DNA from: Bacteroidia bacterium
GTDB lineage: Bacteria; Bacteroidota; Bacteroidia; Flavobacteriales; Flavobacteriaceae
Direction of reading: 5' to 3'
Assembly: GCA_030430385.1 (NCBI GenBank)
Contig: JAUIFO010000001.1
Location: 124,001-188,000 of the forward strand
Length of the DNA: 64,000 bases
Shown piece by piece: positions 62,756-64,000 of the stretch (position 1 is the first letter of the stretch; each line of letters opens with the position of its first letter). A program made the position numbers and the translations under genes. The notes under the pieces are model-generated. The model saw nothing but the letters and a program-made list of their open reading frames with translations, was not told where the DNA came from and ran no database searches.

Positions 62756-62980
62756 TTAAGCTAAAAGAGGTTTTCCTTTTAGACGTTTTTCAACTTTTCT
62801 TTTGATTGCTGTTAGACGTTTCATTATATCCATAATGTTCTGATCTTTTTTGATTTTATATATCTGATTGAGATCGAGAATTAACGCTTTAGCTTCACGT
62901 GAAATTTTCACACGATCACTCGTTGATAAGGATTTCATTTTTCTCTTTTCAAACTCTAGGGCTTTGCTTATTAAATCCAT
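62756..62980 (-). CDS. Small basic helical protein in the photoprotection operon
   Basis: A 74-residue protein: LISKALEFEKRKMKSLSTSD, RVKISREAKALILDLNQIYK, ending KRLTAIKRKVEKRLKGKPLL. It is almost all helix, rich in Lys and Arg with heptad-like leucines, so a coiled coil or nucleic-acid contact is possible. It starts four bases after folE ends and stops nine bases before the SDR. No family recognised. Confidence 0.8.
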   Translation of the reverse strand: MDLISKALEFEKRKMKSLSTSDRVKISREAKALILDLNQIYKIKKDQNIMDIMKRLTAIKRKVEKRLKGKPLLA

Positions 62981-62984
62981 AATT

Positions 62985-63680
62985 TTAATTATTTATATAG
63001 TTATGTAATTCTTGTATTTTCTCTGGCGTATTAAATTGGCCTCCATAATAGGTTGTGACTGTTGCAGAAGTATCATCTTTGATACCTCTTGACGAAACGC
63101 AAAGATGCTTGGCATCAATAATAACAGCAATGTCTTCAGTGTTTAAAATCGTTTTTAACTCTTCAGCAATTTGATTGGTTAAGCGCTCTTGAACTTGTGG
63201 ACGCTTAGCATAATATTGAACAATTCTGTTAAGCTTTGAAAGCCCAATCACTTTTCCTGAAGAGATATAAGCCACATGAGCTTTTCCAATTATAGGTACA
63301 AAATGATGTTCGCAATTAGAGTAAAAGGTAATATGCTTCTCTACCAACATTTGATTGTATTGGTACTTATTATCAAATAGCGCTACTTTAGGTTTGTTTT
63401 TCGGATTAAGTCCAGAAAAGATTTCGTCAATATACATTTTTGCAACACGCTTAGGTGTACCTTTCAATGAATCATCTGTAAGGTCTAGTCCCATTACATC
63501 CATAATTTCTTCAAAGAGTATAGCAATGCGCTCCTTTTTTTCAGTATCACTCAACTTAAATGCATCAGGTTTCATTGGTGTTTTTAAGCCTGTATACAGA
63601 TGATCGTCTCCTATTTCAGAAATTGAAAAGCCATTGAGTTTGTGGTTGTTTTTTTTAAGATGTAATGTGTTCGTTTCCAT
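62985..63680 (-). CDS. folE: GTP cyclohydrolase I
   Basis: A 231-residue enzyme that makes 7,8-dihydroneopterin triphosphate from GTP, the first step of folate and pterin synthesis. Zinc ligands are in ITFYSNCEHHFVPIIGKAH (Cys, His) and KHLCVSSRGIKDD (Cys). The GLSKLNRIVQYYAKRPQVQE helix is standard. In light-response clusters FolE is thought to supply the pterin or methenyl-folate antenna of photolyase. Confidence 0.96.
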   Translation of the reverse strand: METNTLHLKKNNHKLNGFSISEIGDDHLYTGLKTPMKPDAFKLSDTEKKERIAILFEEIMDVMGLDLTDDSLKGTPKRVAKMYIDEIFSGLNPKNKPKVALFDNKYQYNQMLVEKHITFYSNCEHHFVPIIGKAHVAYISSGKVIGLSKLNRIVQYYAKRPQVQERLTNQIAEELKTILNTEDIAVIIDAKHLCVSSRGIKDDTSATVTTYYGGQFNTPEKIQELHNYINN

Positions 63681-63733
63681 AAGTTGTCTTTTTTTTGTGC
63701 TGTTTCTAATATGTCTTTTAAGAACAAAGCACT

Positions 63734-64000
63734 TTATCGCTTTGAAATTTTATTTTGGGTAATTTGTTTTTGTCTAGAACATTTAAATCTACCCTCAGTA
63801 AATGTTCGTAGTTTTTCGTGTTTTGTTTGTCTTCCTTGAACCCGCTTACGCCACATTTTAAAGCTTTTAGGTTTCATTTCTCTTCGCATTAGATCAATAA
63901 CGTCTTGTTCTTTCAAGCCAAACTGAAATTGTATAGCTTCAAATGACGTTCTGTCTTCCCAAGCCATTTCAATGACTCTATCTATAGCTCTAGCATTTAA
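63734..64000 (-). CDS. TIGR03643-family protein, cut by the window edge
   Basis: The frame continues past an internal Met to the right edge (LNARAIDRVIEMAWEDRTSF), so the start is outside. About 89 residues are visible, including EAIQFQFGLKEQDVIDLMRR and SFKMWRKRVQGRQTKHEKLR, which match TIGR03643 from memory. The family is small, helix-turn-helix-like in look, and typically lies next to photolyase or cryptochrome genes. The basic C terminus (KCSRQKQITQNKISKR) is not conserved in my recollection. Confidence 0.85.
   Translation of the reverse strand, partial: LNARAIDRVIEMAWEDRTSFEAIQFQFGLKEQDVIDLMRREMKPKSFKMWRKRVQGRQTKHEKLRTFTEGRFKCSRQKQITQNKISKR

Noticed and set aside
1-64000. Insertion sequences, prophage, integrons, defence systems
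   Set aside because: No transposase, integrase, capsid, restriction or toxin-antitoxin signatures were recognised in any frame; gene order and composition look uniform.

Overview
The window looks like a chromosomal segment of a marine-type member of the Bacteroidota, most likely family Flavobacteriaceae. The DNA is AT-rich. Five or more genes are preceded by the Bacteroidota promoter form (TTG, about 19-20 bases, then TAnnTTTG). Several secreted proteins end in type IX secretion (T9SS) sorting tails. Many small families typical of flavobacteria are present (DUF4290, DUF4252, DUF5777, Lacal_2735, TIGR03643). No phage, insertion sequence, CRISPR array or rRNA was seen. Family names rest on reading the translated sequence, not on database searches.

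Layout. 1-4.8 kb: the tail of a gene, a degenerate acetyltransferase, a hydrolase, a lytic transglycosylase, cardiolipin synthase, a TPR membrane protein and rpmH. 4.9-8.7 kb: carB and a T9SS cargo protein. 8.7-13 kb: a leftward envelope cluster (YceI, a c-type cytochrome lipoprotein, a DUF5777 barrel, a lamin-tail-like T9SS protein, an OB-fold membrane protein) and an acidic lipoprotein. 13.1-16.9 kb: an ECF sigma factor, FecR and TonB-dependent receptor unit. 16.9-23.6 kb: rmuC, then a vitamin B12 uptake locus, with a leftward ABC importer diverging from a cobalamin riboswitch and a BtuB-like receptor. 23.6-27.5 kb: an S41 peptidase diverging from an ECF sigma operon with two DUF4252 proteins. 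27.6-35.1 kb: purB, a BrkB-like membrane protein, DUF2147, a four-repeat secreted protein and priA. 35.1-40.7 kb: an orphan LytTR response regulator, the rpsF-rpsR-rplI operon, a MacB-type permease and hisS. 40.7-49.9 kb: two large T9SS proteins, a 2187-residue multidomain protein and an M14 carboxypeptidase, that share a nearly identical upstream twin-repeat element. 50-58.6 kb: a tRNA and housekeeping genes including an HU protein, fmt, recQ and murA. 58.6-64 kb: a SnoaL-like gene, then a leftward run of at least nine tightly packed genes including photolyase, TspO, glutathione peroxidase, a short-chain dehydrogenase and folE.

How the parts may work together. The last run resembles light- and oxidation-response clusters of other bacteria. 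Photolyase repairs UV damage, FolE supplies pterin precursors, and TspO, glutathione peroxidase and lipid or redox enzymes would support photo-oxidative protection. It also carries unstudied small proteins and an SDR enzyme without the usual catalytic tyrosine. The B12 locus joins an outer-membrane receptor under riboswitch control to an inner-membrane importer. The most useful leads are the photoprotection operon, the twin repeats upstream of both T9SS genes, a dispersed palindromic repeat family, an ECF-type promoter at 25.27 kb, the MurA Cys-to-Asp change, and the terminator, promoter and start codon packed together at 50.7 kb.
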